Shown here: positions 37,343 through 46,163 of the stretch, in pieces
Numbering within the stretch: the stretch's first letter is position 1
Layout: each line of letters opens with the position of its first letter
The notes under the pieces: model-generated
Seen by the model: the letters and a program-made list of their open reading frames with translations, nothing else
Databases searched by the model: none
What the model was told of the DNA's origin: nothing
DNA from: Candidatus Kuenenia stuttgartensis
Lineage (GTDB): Bacteria; Planctomycetota; Planctomycetia; Gemmatales; Gemmataceae
Direction: 5' to 3'
Assembly: GCA_945875585.1 (NCBI GenBank)
Contig: CAMCLK010000003.1
Span: forward strand, 62,001-126,000
Length of the DNA: 64,000 nt
Position numbers and translations under genes: made by a program

Positions 37343-39991
37343 ATGGTTTCAATTCTAAGTACATGTATTCTTCTGTCGCTTCAATACTATCAGGTCGATG
37401 TTGAAATGCCAGGTGGCAAAGGAAATATACCGGGCCAAATCAAAGTAAATCCATTTGGCGAAGTATTTTGTGTTGAAGAGGGAACAGTTCCTAGAAAATC
37501 GCCCATAAAAAACGAACCTTCAGGCGCCAAAGCATTGGTGTTTGGAGAAGGATTGCGTTGGTTGGAATATTATCAAGGAAAAGACGGTGTTTACTATCTC
37601 GTGTGCAAAGGCGGAGTCGTCGAACCAATCACGCCTATTGGTTGGGTTCATGACTCTGCTTTGTTACTAGGAGGTAGCCCATTAACTACTTCCTCCTTGA
37701 AAGAAGATGACGTTCATAAAGCCCTTCAGGGTGGAGGAACAGGAGTCATCCGCAAGGCATTGATCATCAGCTCAAAGGAATGGGTGAAGGAATTTCTTAA
37801 ACCAGGGGACAACGCAAGCAATGTCATCACAGAACCGTTTCGTTATAAAGGACTTGGAGAAAAAGCTCCTAAAGATGAACCGCTAAAATTTTACAATATA
37901 CTTTTTGTTTATAAAATTGATTCTGTAAAAAAAATGGTGTTACTTGGATTTACCCCAAAATTATCGGCCGATGAAAATTCAAATGATTTGGCCGGATGGG
38001 TCTCGGAAAAAGCTATTTGCTATTGGGATAGTCGAGAAGCAATCCAATGGAAATTTGATAACAAAAGTTCAACTATAAGGACGCGGGAAACCAAAGCATA
38101 TGCGTTTGCCAAAATCGAGGATTTGAGGAATTTTCAAGCAAGCTTCGAGAATAATATCCGTATTCCAGATGCATTGCCTGGAGCAAAAAAACCCGATCCG
38201 AAAACAATAATCGCAGAAGAAGTTATCGACCCAATAACAGGAAATAGCGAAGAATGGGAATTCGATGATATACGATTTCCCTTGCTAAGTAAGCCATCTG
38301 AACAACTAATTGATTCTGCCAATTGGGGAAAATGTATGGAAGTTGGAATTATTGGAAGTTTTCGCATGGCTAATGGGAAATTAGTAAGCGCTAAAAGCAT
38401 AAATAAGTTGAGAACTAAAATGAGAGTTGTTCAAAATCAGGTAAAGCAGAACTACATATTGTTTGTTATCGATAATACCGGCAGTATGGAAAAGGCATTT
38501 CAAACAGTTATTCCAAAATATATCAACGCGTTTGTTACCGAGAAAGGCCTTACGCAAACAGAGAAGTCCCAGATTAAAATAGCAGTAACTTTTTATAATG
38601 ATTTTCCAAGTAGGAATGAAAAAGACGCACCTGGCGCGACTTTGGATTCTACTGTCAAGCCAGTCTCGGATTGGGTTTCCTTTGATAGTCTTGAAGGCAA
38701 GGCTTTAATTACAAATTTGGAAAAAACCAAAGCGCAGGAAGGTGGAGACGCTCTTGAGCAACCAATCCATGGAATCAAGATCGCATTGCGAAACGCGATG
38801 AAAAGTAATAAGGCGCCTCCTGAGTTTGCCTTTAAACGTCTGGTAGTGGTTGGAGACATGGGCAACCATGAAAAAGATAATCTGGGCCAAGATTTGAAAG
38901 CAGAAATGGAAACTATTGGTGACATGTTGGTGCCATTCAATGGTAGCGCTTGGGATTTCACACCAATACAAGTAGCAAATCCACGTGGAGTTAATGGCCA
39001 GCGTGATCCAGATTACGATCTTTTTACTTCCCAAATGGAGTCTATTGGCGTCTTTAGAAATATGAAACTGCTTGAACTTGCAAAAAAGAAAAACAGATTA
39101 ATTCCAATTGTTTCTAATAAATACGTTGTTTCAAGAAATTTTGATGAATTAGAAAAGTATTTAGTAGAACAAACAAAACAATACCGTCTCGAAGCAATCA
39201 AAGACGTTGAAAACTTGGTTGACTTAAGTCGCGGCGTCACAACCCAAATGAGTGAAAATCTAAAAGGAATTTTCAATGACTTGAAGATAGACATCGACGT
39301 TCTTACTCAAAAGGGATTTCAGTACTATGAAAGAGGATGGATCACCACTCATGATGGAACTTATCGCGATGATCTTGCCAATCCAGTTCCTCAAATTGAC
39401 ATCAAGACACTGATTCGATCGGATGAACTCATTGCAATGGACAATTTAATCAACAAATTTGATCCGCTGAAATTTAATAAAACAGCAACCCAACTTTTTA
39501 GTTTTCTGGTGGCTGGAAAATTAGGTCAAGAATTAAATGAGGAATTTATGAAATCAACTGTCGACAAACTGGGTGGAATTAATTCGCGTACGCCCTTGAT
39601 TGATTATATGATCAAGGCGAGATTCAATAAAGAATTGGTTCAGTTGACGGATGAGCAGGTCAAGATTAGATTCGCTGAACTTTTGACTAGGATTGAAAAG
39701 TTGAAACCAATTTACAAGGAAATCAAAAATGAAGGTCACTATACAGGCGGAATTCATCCTAGAAAATTATCTTTGCCATCCGGTCAGGAAATAGATACTT
39801 GGGAAGGAAAAGGTAACTTGACAAAAGGTACACATCGAAGAAAATTTTATCTTGCAGGTGATAGAAACGCTCCAACTGAAGAAAAGCAAATGGAAGACGA
39901 AAACAAAAAAGAAAAGGTTAATAGGGACAGGAACAAAGCTGACAGCGATGATGGCTTTTATTGGTTGGATGACTCTAAGGAAATTCCATGA
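37343..39991 (+). CDS. Secreted von Willebrand A-domain protein
   Basis: I chose ATG 37343 (AGGAG about 10 bases upstream, hydrophobic N-terminus MVSILSTCILLSLQYYQ) rather than the open frame from 37226. The 882-aa protein has SH3-like beta segments in its first 130 residues (GLRWLEYYQGKDGVYYLVCKG) and a VWA domain from about residue 370 with MIDAS DNTGS, a GGD in place of the usual threonine loop, and VVGDMGN. A helical region and a charged, Lys/Glu-rich C-terminus follow. The stop overlaps the ABC ATPase start by four bases, so it is cotranslated with that transporter. Confidence 0.78.
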   Translation: MVSILSTCILLSLQYYQVDVEMPGGKGNIPGQIKVNPFGEVFCVEEGTVPRKSPIKNEPSGAKALVFGEGLRWLEYYQGKDGVYYLVCKGGVVEPITPIGWVHDSALLLGGSPLTTSSLKEDDVHKALQGGGTGVIRKALIISSKEWVKEFLKPGDNASNVITEPFRYKGLGEKAPKDEPLKFYNILFVYKIDSVKKMVLLGFTPKLSADENSNDLAGWVSEKAICYWDSREAIQWKFDNKSSTIRTRETKAYAFAKIEDLRNFQASFENNIRIPDALPGAKKPDPKTIIAEEVIDPITGNSEEWEFDDIRFPLLSKPSEQLIDSANWGKCMEVGIIGSFRMANGKLVSAKSINKLRTKMRVVQNQVKQNYILFVIDNTGSMEKAFQTVIPKYINAFVTEKGLTQTEKSQIKIAVTFYNDFPSRNEKDAPGATLDSTVKPVSDWVSFDSLEGKALITNLEKTKAQEGGDALEQPIHGIKIALRNAMKSNKAPPEFAFKRLVVVGDMGNHEKDNLGQDLKAEMETIGDMLVPFNGSAWDFTPIQVANPRGVNGQRDPDYDLFTSQMESIGVFRNMKLLELAKKKNRLIPIVSNKYVVSRNFDELEKYLVEQTKQYRLEAIKDVENLVDLSRGVTTQMSENLKGIFNDLKIDIDVLTQKGFQYYERGWITTHDGTYRDDLANPVPQIDIKTLIRSDELIAMDNLINKFDPLKFNKTATQLFSFLVAGKLGQELNEEFMKSTVDKLGGINSRTPLIDYMIKARFNKELVQLTDEQVKIRFAELLTRIEKLKPIYKEIKNEGHYTGGIHPRKLSLPSGQEIDTWEGKGNLTKGTHRRKFYLAGDRNAPTEEKQMEDENKKEKVNRDRNKADSDDGFYWLDDSKEIP

Positions 39992-40833
39992 ACCTTTTTT
40001 CTATTCGTGATTTATGCTGGGCGCATGGAGACGGTCCGCCGTTCTTTCGTCACCTCAGCCTCGATATTCCTGCCGGCAGCATTGTTTCCGTGCATGGGGA
40101 TTCGGGCTGTGGAAAGACCACGCTGGTTCAAATTCTTGGCATGCTCTGGGACCGACCAGTTTCTCCAAGCCAGATCTCGCTTAACATTGGGGAGAAGTCG
40201 CGTGATTACGCATCCCTCTCTTCCGCGGATCGCGATGCTTTCCGTCGCGATCGGTTTGGGTTCGTTCTTCAGAACAGTTATCTCATTCCTCATTTTTCCT
40301 GCTCATGGAACATGGCATTACCTCGTTTTCTAGCGGGTCTTGGATTTTCTCAGGGGCATCAAGAAAGTCGCGGTATTTTATCTGGTGGTGAATTACTTCC
40401 CGGTCCTGAATCTGTTTTGCTTGAAAAGTTGGAATCATCTGCCAGCAAGATTTCTCAGGGGCAAAGGCAACGATTCAATATATTAAGGGCGCTGTCAAAT
40501 AATCCATCCGTTGTTTTTGCGGACGAACCGACTAGCAATTTAGATCATGAAAGCTCACTGTTTTTCTTTGATGTCCTCAAGCGGTGGCAAAGTTGTCTCG
40601 ATCCCAAAGGCGACCCAAGGTCGCTCATCGTCATCAGTCACAACCTTGAACACGCCTATAATTCTCGATTTTTAGACGCCCAATGGTTCATTATCATGCG
40701 TCATCCCAGACGCGTACGTGGTGCAGATGCGACTTTGCCTTCGCATGAGGTGACAGTTATTCCGCGATCAGAAGTGCCTTCGTTTGAGGTTTTTCAGGAT
40801 TTGGTCCGCAACCGGCATGGAGATCATCGATGA
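39988..40833 (+). CDS. ABC transporter ATPase, LolD/MacB type
   Basis: The 281-aa protein has Walker A GDSGCGKTTL (about 36-45), the Q-loop FVLQNSYL, a signature ISQGQRQRFN (the usual LSGGQ reads ISQGQ), and Walker B VVFADEPTSNLD, followed by an H-loop VISHN. It fits the lipoprotein-release/MacB class, with a full-length permease encoded next and four-base overlaps on both sides. The ATPase would power an FtsX-type permease that works mechanically in the periplasm instead of classical transport. The altered signature is unusual but keeps the functional Gly-Gln. Confidence 0.9.
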   Translation: MNLFSIRDLCWAHGDGPPFFRHLSLDIPAGSIVSVHGDSGCGKTTLVQILGMLWDRPVSPSQISLNIGEKSRDYASLSSADRDAFRRDRFGFVLQNSYLIPHFSCSWNMALPRFLAGLGFSQGHQESRGILSGGELLPGPESVLLEKLESSASKISQGQRQRFNILRALSNNPSVVFADEPTSNLDHESSLFFFDVLKRWQSCLDPKGDPRSLIVISHNLEHAYNSRFLDAQWFIIMRHPRRVRGADATLPSHEVTVIPRSEVPSFEVFQDLVRNRHGDHR

Positions 40834-42434
40834 AGACAACCGTGTTGTTGCGTTACTGTTGGACCGACCTGTTTTCCGAAAGCGTGAGACTTGTTCCGGC
40901 TCTTCAATTGGTTCTTTTGGCTTCTTGCGCCACCGTTTACCTTTTTTCCAAAGGTTTACCAGAACATCAGAAGTATCTCCGCTTGCAGGAGTTGGCCAAT
41001 AATCCTGGGTCCCGATCACTTCATATTATTGGATGTAGCGGCCTTCTTGGTAGCGGGCAGATGCTCCGCAAAGATTATGATTCTCTTGAAGAAAAAATGC
41101 GCACTGATATTGGAACAGAAATTATTGAGAGAATTGTTCCCGACCATGGGCAGATAGACATCACTTTCAGGTCTGGTTACCGAAATGACAACCTAAAATT
41201 CAAAGGTACTGTTTTGGATGACAATGATGTATCATTGATAGGTCAGAAACTTTCTGACGGAAATACCTTCACCGCAGAAATGCTTCAGGAAGTTTTGAAT
41301 AAATCCCATGATAATGAAAAACTTTCCATTGTTTTGGGCAGGAGGTTTAAGTCCGATATTCCTGAAGGGGATATCTCTCAACTTAATGGGCAGTTGGAAG
41401 GCCTTGATTATGTTATTCCAGAGATTATTCCATTTTGCGAGTTAGCGAACGAGCAGATGGATCAATCTCTTTTTTATGTCTTTAAAGGACAGTTTGATAA
41501 AATATTTAAACGAATAACGTTAGAATCGCAAACTTCTCATTCTGTAAATATTCGGATATCTGCATTACTTCTTGAAAGTGATTTTTTTGCCAATTGGCGT
41601 TCAAAATTCGATATAGGGCCTCCTGTTCCTTACGATAAAGTTGGCGGATTATTGGTTTCTCGACTAACCCAATTGCCCGGACCAGGGGCAATGAGCAAAT
41701 TTGGCTGGAAATCCTTGTTGGAAGGTGCTCGGACAGACAAAAATTTTCCGAAAGGATCTGTGCTAGAAATGGAAGATCTGCACGCACCCGAAGCAGTTTC
41801 AGGAGGATTGATTTACCGTCCCGAAACTTTGGATGGGATGTACATCGTTGTTAGGGATATCCAGCATTTGTCACTAGTGAAAAAAACCTTTCTAGGTTGG
41901 CTCGACGAAGTCACAAATCGCCTGAGGTCAGAATCCAAGATAGTTGACAAAGCCAATTTGGGTGCCACCACAGCGTTTATCGAGAACCCGATCACTGTCA
42001 GGCTGGTGGAGGAAATCGACCGGGGGGCTTCGCATTCCAGGCAGTTGGTTACCCTCTTTATTGTAAGTCTGGATGTTTTGGTGATCATCAGCTTCCTAAT
42101 CACGGGGATCGTGAGGGTTCAGGTGACCAAATCGGTGTTGGGTTTGTTGAGAATGATGGGGGCGTCTCGATACGACCTTATCGCGGTCACCCTGTGCCAG
42201 AATCTTATGCTGGGTTTGATGGGATTGGGAATTGGATACATTATCGGTTATTCAACATTAATCCTGTATTTTTCCGTGCATGGAGTGCCTCTTGCGGTTT
42301 TTGCCAATCCCTACTTCGTTTTAACATCGATGCTATCGTTTGTTTTAGGATTGCTTTTCATTGCAGCGGCGGCATCGGGTAGTGCCATCATGGTTTCGTT
42401 TGAATCCCCCGCGCGATTAATCAACACACACTAA
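40830..42434 (+). CDS. FtsX/MacB-type ABC permease
   Basis: The 534-aa protein has one N-terminal TM helix (about 22-40, LVPALQLVLLASCATVYLF), a periplasmic domain of about 350 residues, then three C-terminal helices (about 405-430, 450-480 and 495-522) with the FtsX-type TKSVLGLLRMMGASRYDL coupling helix. This 1+3 topology is the MacB/FtsX layout. It overlaps the ATPase gene by four bases. With the secreted VWA protein upstream, it may transmit ATP hydrolysis to a periplasmic domain. Confidence 0.88.
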   Translation: MKTTVLLRYCWTDLFSESVRLVPALQLVLLASCATVYLFSKGLPEHQKYLRLQELANNPGSRSLHIIGCSGLLGSGQMLRKDYDSLEEKMRTDIGTEIIERIVPDHGQIDITFRSGYRNDNLKFKGTVLDDNDVSLIGQKLSDGNTFTAEMLQEVLNKSHDNEKLSIVLGRRFKSDIPEGDISQLNGQLEGLDYVIPEIIPFCELANEQMDQSLFYVFKGQFDKIFKRITLESQTSHSVNIRISALLLESDFFANWRSKFDIGPPVPYDKVGGLLVSRLTQLPGPGAMSKFGWKSLLEGARTDKNFPKGSVLEMEDLHAPEAVSGGLIYRPETLDGMYIVVRDIQHLSLVKKTFLGWLDEVTNRLRSESKIVDKANLGATTAFIENPITVRLVEEIDRGASHSRQLVTLFIVSLDVLVIISFLITGIVRVQVTKSVLGLLRMMGASRYDLIAVTLCQNLMLGLMGLGIGYIIGYSTLILYFSVHGVPLAVFANPYFVLTSMLSFVLGLLFIAAAASGSAIMVSFESPARLINTH

Positions 42435-42532
42435 AAACCGAGTCTCAATGCCGGAATTTGCTTGACAGCGAATGGCACGATGGTGAAAATAGGTTAGATG
42501 AATCGTTTGGGATTTTAGGGGGAGACCATTTC

Positions 42533-43876
42533 ATGCTTCGCGCATTTGCCCTGTTTTGTTTAAGCACATGCTTTTCATTTGCATGGGCTCAACCGGCTGC
42601 CAAGTACGATCCTGTTGCCCTTCAGGCTAAAGTCGACAAGTATTTGGCTGATGAGAAAAACAAATCGAAGCCTGAGGTAGAGGCAATCAACCGGTTGGTT
42701 GGTTCAGGAAACATCAAGGTTAACAAAGACACCAATAAACCAGCAGGCATCGTGATTACGCCAAACAGGAAATTGAGTGATGATGAAATCACCACCCTAA
42801 AGAAAAACCTGAATTCAATTTTGTTTGAATCTATCGCAGGTAACTTTGATGGTGGTTTTTTCTTGAGCGCAGAGGTAAAAAACCAATTATCTTCTGGAAT
42901 TACTGTAGAACCAGTTGGTCCATCAGATCCTCCTAAACCATTTGATTTTTCTAAATTTCTTGCGCGTCTTACCCAGTATTATAATGATCCACTGAAATCG
43001 GCCGACAGATCCATATTGGACCGTTTATCACTTTTGGTGCCAAACGCCCGCATCGATCAACCCAAGTCGGAACTAATTATCCCTTCCTCCAGACAGCTTG
43101 ATGACATGGAAATCAACGAGGCGAAAGACAAGATCAGTGCCATACGCGATACTATCCTTGGCAATTATGCTGGCGGCCTGTCAGCACCTACGGAATTGAT
43201 GCAGTTTATTAAAAATTTGACCATCCGGATTGAGTTCATACCTCCACCCCCACCACCGCCACCTGGACCTCTTGTTAGTCAACCAGCTGGTTACTGGCAA
43301 GTAATTTCCATTCCATTCTGGTCGATTGAAACGCACCTGCGCCGCGGTGGCCATTGTAAAGTCATGGTTCCCTTTGATGTGGCGATTGTTTCTTATCACT
43401 ATTCGTGGATCTGGATGAGCCTTGGCAATAATGCGCCTTACAATCCAGCCACATCTCCTCGCATGGCTTTGGCGGGCACTGGTTCGGGTGATTATCCGTA
43501 TGTGTCTGATAATTTTAACGCCGCTATGAGCGCTCTGAAGCGAGCTGATTCTGCCCGAAGCCTCTTTTACCTAGACAAGCACTTGGCTGCCAATGCAACA
43601 GATGTTCTCAGCTGGCGCTTGAGGGCGATGGCTCTTTACGACCTTTCACGGGATTCTGAAGCCGTCGAATCCGCTCGATATTCTGAAGCATTGTCTCGCA
43701 AGACTGGTTCATCATTAGATGACCAGGCACATGCCCTTCAATCGATCCAAGGGAACCGACGGGACTTCTTATCGTCGGTGTGCCGAGGTATGGATGACAA
43801 GGCTGTTGAATTGGCTTTGGCAAATCCGCCCCGTCTTCCAAGGAACGCGGAATTCGCCATGCGAAAAACCAACTGA
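42533..43876 (+). CDS. Secreted protein with two tandem repeats and TPR-like end
   Basis: ATG 42533 has GGGGGAG upstream and begins a signal peptide (MLRAFALFCLSTCFSFAWA). The 447-aa protein contains two homologous segments of about 60 residues: one with ITPNRKLSDDEI and GNFDGGF (about 90-145), one with IIPSSRQLDDMEI and GNYAGGL (about 182-235). A proline-rich linker (PPPPPPPPGP, about 240-250) follows. The C-terminal third (about 345-440) is helical and TPR-like (SWRLRAMALYDLSRDSEAVES). It is the last gene before a strong hairpin terminator. Confidence 0.75.
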   Translation: MLRAFALFCLSTCFSFAWAQPAAKYDPVALQAKVDKYLADEKNKSKPEVEAINRLVGSGNIKVNKDTNKPAGIVITPNRKLSDDEITTLKKNLNSILFESIAGNFDGGFFLSAEVKNQLSSGITVEPVGPSDPPKPFDFSKFLARLTQYYNDPLKSADRSILDRLSLLVPNARIDQPKSELIIPSSRQLDDMEINEAKDKISAIRDTILGNYAGGLSAPTELMQFIKNLTIRIEFIPPPPPPPPGPLVSQPAGYWQVISIPFWSIETHLRRGGHCKVMVPFDVAIVSYHYSWIWMSLGNNAPYNPATSPRMALAGTGSGDYPYVSDNFNAAMSALKRADSARSLFYLDKHLAANATDVLSWRLRAMALYDLSRDSEAVESARYSEALSRKTGSSLDDQAHALQSIQGNRRDFLSSVCRGMDDKAVELALANPPRLPRNAEFAMRKTN

Positions 43877-43897
43877 TTCTTTTCCGACGTCGTGTGT

Positions 43898-43933
43898 AAA
43901 AGGCAGAGGAGGCGTTAGCCTCCTCTGCCTTTT
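43898..43933 (+). terminator. Strong hairpin terminator
   Basis: A perfect 16-bp stem (AAAAGGCAGAGGAGGC with GCCTCCTCTGCCTTTT) around the loop GTTA lies 22 bp after the stop. The right arm ends in TTTT. It separates the ABC/VWA operon from the MotA-like/MotB-like pair. Confidence 0.85.
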
Positions 43934-44178
43934 GTGTCCAAGTAGAATATAAGCCCGCAAATAAAAGCCGTGAAACTTGAAAACTTAAAACAGCATCCGC
44001 ATTATTCTTATGCAGTCTTGTCTCAAAACTCCGGTCAATATAAAATAGAATGAGTTGTAACAAACAGCTGGTTGTCATTGAAACGCCGAATTTGCCTCCA
44101 ACGAATTGCATTCATCTTCTTTCGCAGGCAATGCGTTGAGCTACTTGATCTAAAGAAGGGCATCGCAAAACAATCACC
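43934..44178. other. Intergenic region before the MotA-like gene
   Basis: About 245 bp with no supported gene. It probably holds the promoter of the MotA-like/MotB-like pair; no clear -35/-10 pair could be picked with confidence. Confidence 0.4.
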
Positions 44179-46131
44179 ATGGTTACATTATTTTTTTCAG
44201 ATTGGTTCGCCTTTATTCTCTCATTGATCACATCAATATCATTCATAGCCATATGTGTTTGGCAATTCAGATCATTGTTGTTAGATATTGAGATTGACAA
44301 GCGGGAATTGTTTGAAACCTATCCAAACAGATTTGATAAAATAGGGCCTGATAGGCAATCCAAGTGGTTAAAGTGGCTGCATAAACAAACTCTTAACCCC
44401 AATATACTTCCACCAGCCCGTAACGAAGCAATGCATGAATTCGATAACATCTATTTGGATCGAATCGATTATACAGTTGTCGCGAAATTCAAAGATTACG
44501 CTCCATTTATTGGTTTATTGCTCACTTCTTTTTCGGTATTTTGTTTTTACAATTCCGATTTGAGTAATGTAGGTAATTTGACAACAGGAGAACTTGTAAA
44601 GCGTGTGCTGCCTTTGCTTTCTGGCGTCGCATTTGGCGCTTTATTAAATCTTATATGTTCGGGCCTTCTTCAATTGATTAGTTACTTTTTAAGCACATAT
44701 CGGCAAGAAGCTTTCGATTGGTTCGACGAAGCAACCGCAGAAGCTCGCAATGATTTGGCATTGAGTGCTCAGGCACAGATTGTTGCGGAAATCGCATCGA
44801 CAAACAAGGATCTCGCAGAGCACATCAAACAGTTCCTTAACAAAGCATGGGAGGGTACCACACTCGTTCAAAATGAGGCATTAGTGAACATGAAAAAAGT
44901 TCAACAAGATTGCAATCAACTACATGAGTCCGCTCAAATTGCAACGAAAGCAGCAAGAATAGCATGTGCAGAGGCAGCTCAGGCCGCAAAGACACTTGGT
45001 TCCACTGTTGAACAATTATCTCTTAATCTTGGCCCAAACATTACCTCATTATCTGAAACCCTCAGCACCAATGCTCGGCAATTCCGGGAGTTTTCAGAAA
45101 ATCATGCCACCGAGTTGAAATCGATTTCAGAAAGTACTCATCTGTTAGGCCAGGCATGGACCAATCTTTATCCCGAAATCAATACGATCGTTAATGGCAC
45201 CAAACACATGGTGGAATCCACTCGTTTATTTGAAGAGGTTTTGGGACCGGCTGCTCATGCCATCCAAGTAGCTTCTCAACAATATGTTGAATTCACAAAA
45301 GAAATGGGAGAATCTGCACAAGCGGTTCGTGAAAATTCCGAGGAATTGAAATCATCCTTGGCAAATCACTCAAATATATTGGAATCAGTCAACATTTCGG
45401 TTCAAAACACATTAATTCCCACATGTTCCGTTTTATCAAGTTATGCTATCGTATTGCAGCAAAATAGCGAGCTGCTTGATAGTACAACTCAAAATTTGGT
45501 AAAGAATTTAGAAACAGCAAGTATGGGATCTGGACGATTGGAAAATGTCGCTGTCCAATTCGATCAAATAATTAACAATCAATTTTTGCCAGCAATGACA
45601 GCTATAGGTCATTTTCCAGAAATGATGCGCGATTTTTTCAACGAAATTCAAGGAGCTGGGAGAAACCTTTGGGATTCCAGCTCCGCATTTCGACAAGTAT
45701 TTGAGGATAATCGCAACCATCTTGACCTAGCCAACACATCAATCTCACATTTTAAAACCTTAATTAATAATTCCACCTCATCTTTTAGTGAATTGAACAA
45801 GTCGACTGATTCGTTTTCACATATCATTAAGAAATTTCAAGAAACAGCCGTTTTGCTGTCGAAAGTGAATGAAGGACTCGGTTCTGTACCTGTGGAATTA
45901 CGTGAATTCTTGACCGAATTGCGTAAAGTAGAATCTCTGTCTGTTAATGTTGATTCACTGGCGGCGCATCTACAAAAACTCAATGGTGTTGCCACCGAAT
46001 TGGGAAATGCACGCGATTCCCTTGCTACATTTGTGACGACTCTGAAAGTTGTCATAGATACAGCCGCTAAGATTACTCCCCCTCCTACTAAAGTAGGAAC
46101 AGGTTGGTTTGGTTCGATTAAATCACAATAA
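44179..46131 (+). CDS. MotA/TolQ/ExbB proton-channel family protein with long helical tail (ZorA-like)
   Basis: The 650-aa protein has TM1 at about 7-30, TM2 at about 111-130 (YAPFIGLLLTSFSVFCFY) and TM3 at about 149-175 (LLSGVAFGALLNLICSGLL). TM2 and TM3 match the MotA/TolQ/ExbB core, where PxxGLLLT and GVAxxAL...GL are conserved. Residues 180-650 form a long cytoplasmic coiled-coil-like tail, as in ZorA of Zorya systems and unlike short TolQ/ExbB. It should form the pentameric ring of a proton-driven motor around the next protein (32 bp gap). Start is ATG 44179; ribosome site is weak. Confidence 0.8.
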   Translation: MVTLFFSDWFAFILSLITSISFIAICVWQFRSLLLDIEIDKRELFETYPNRFDKIGPDRQSKWLKWLHKQTLNPNILPPARNEAMHEFDNIYLDRIDYTVVAKFKDYAPFIGLLLTSFSVFCFYNSDLSNVGNLTTGELVKRVLPLLSGVAFGALLNLICSGLLQLISYFLSTYRQEAFDWFDEATAEARNDLALSAQAQIVAEIASTNKDLAEHIKQFLNKAWEGTTLVQNEALVNMKKVQQDCNQLHESAQIATKAARIACAEAAQAAKTLGSTVEQLSLNLGPNITSLSETLSTNARQFREFSENHATELKSISESTHLLGQAWTNLYPEINTIVNGTKHMVESTRLFEEVLGPAAHAIQVASQQYVEFTKEMGESAQAVRENSEELKSSLANHSNILESVNISVQNTLIPTCSVLSSYAIVLQQNSELLDSTTQNLVKNLETASMGSGRLENVAVQFDQIINNQFLPAMTAIGHFPEMMRDFFNEIQGAGRNLWDSSSAFRQVFEDNRNHLDLANTSISHFKTLINNSTSSFSELNKSTDSFSHIIKKFQETAVLLSKVNEGLGSVPVELREFLTELRKVESLSVNVDSLAAHLQKLNGVATELGNARDSLATFVTTLKVVIDTAAKITPPPTKVGTGWFGSIKSQ

Positions 46132-46163
46132 TCTCATTTTGCATATTCTCAAAGGATTTCCTT

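Noticed and set aside
35566-37343. Start of the VWA gene at 37226
   Set aside because: It would overlap the upstream gene by more than 70 bp with no ribosome site and no signal-like start; ATG 37343 has both.
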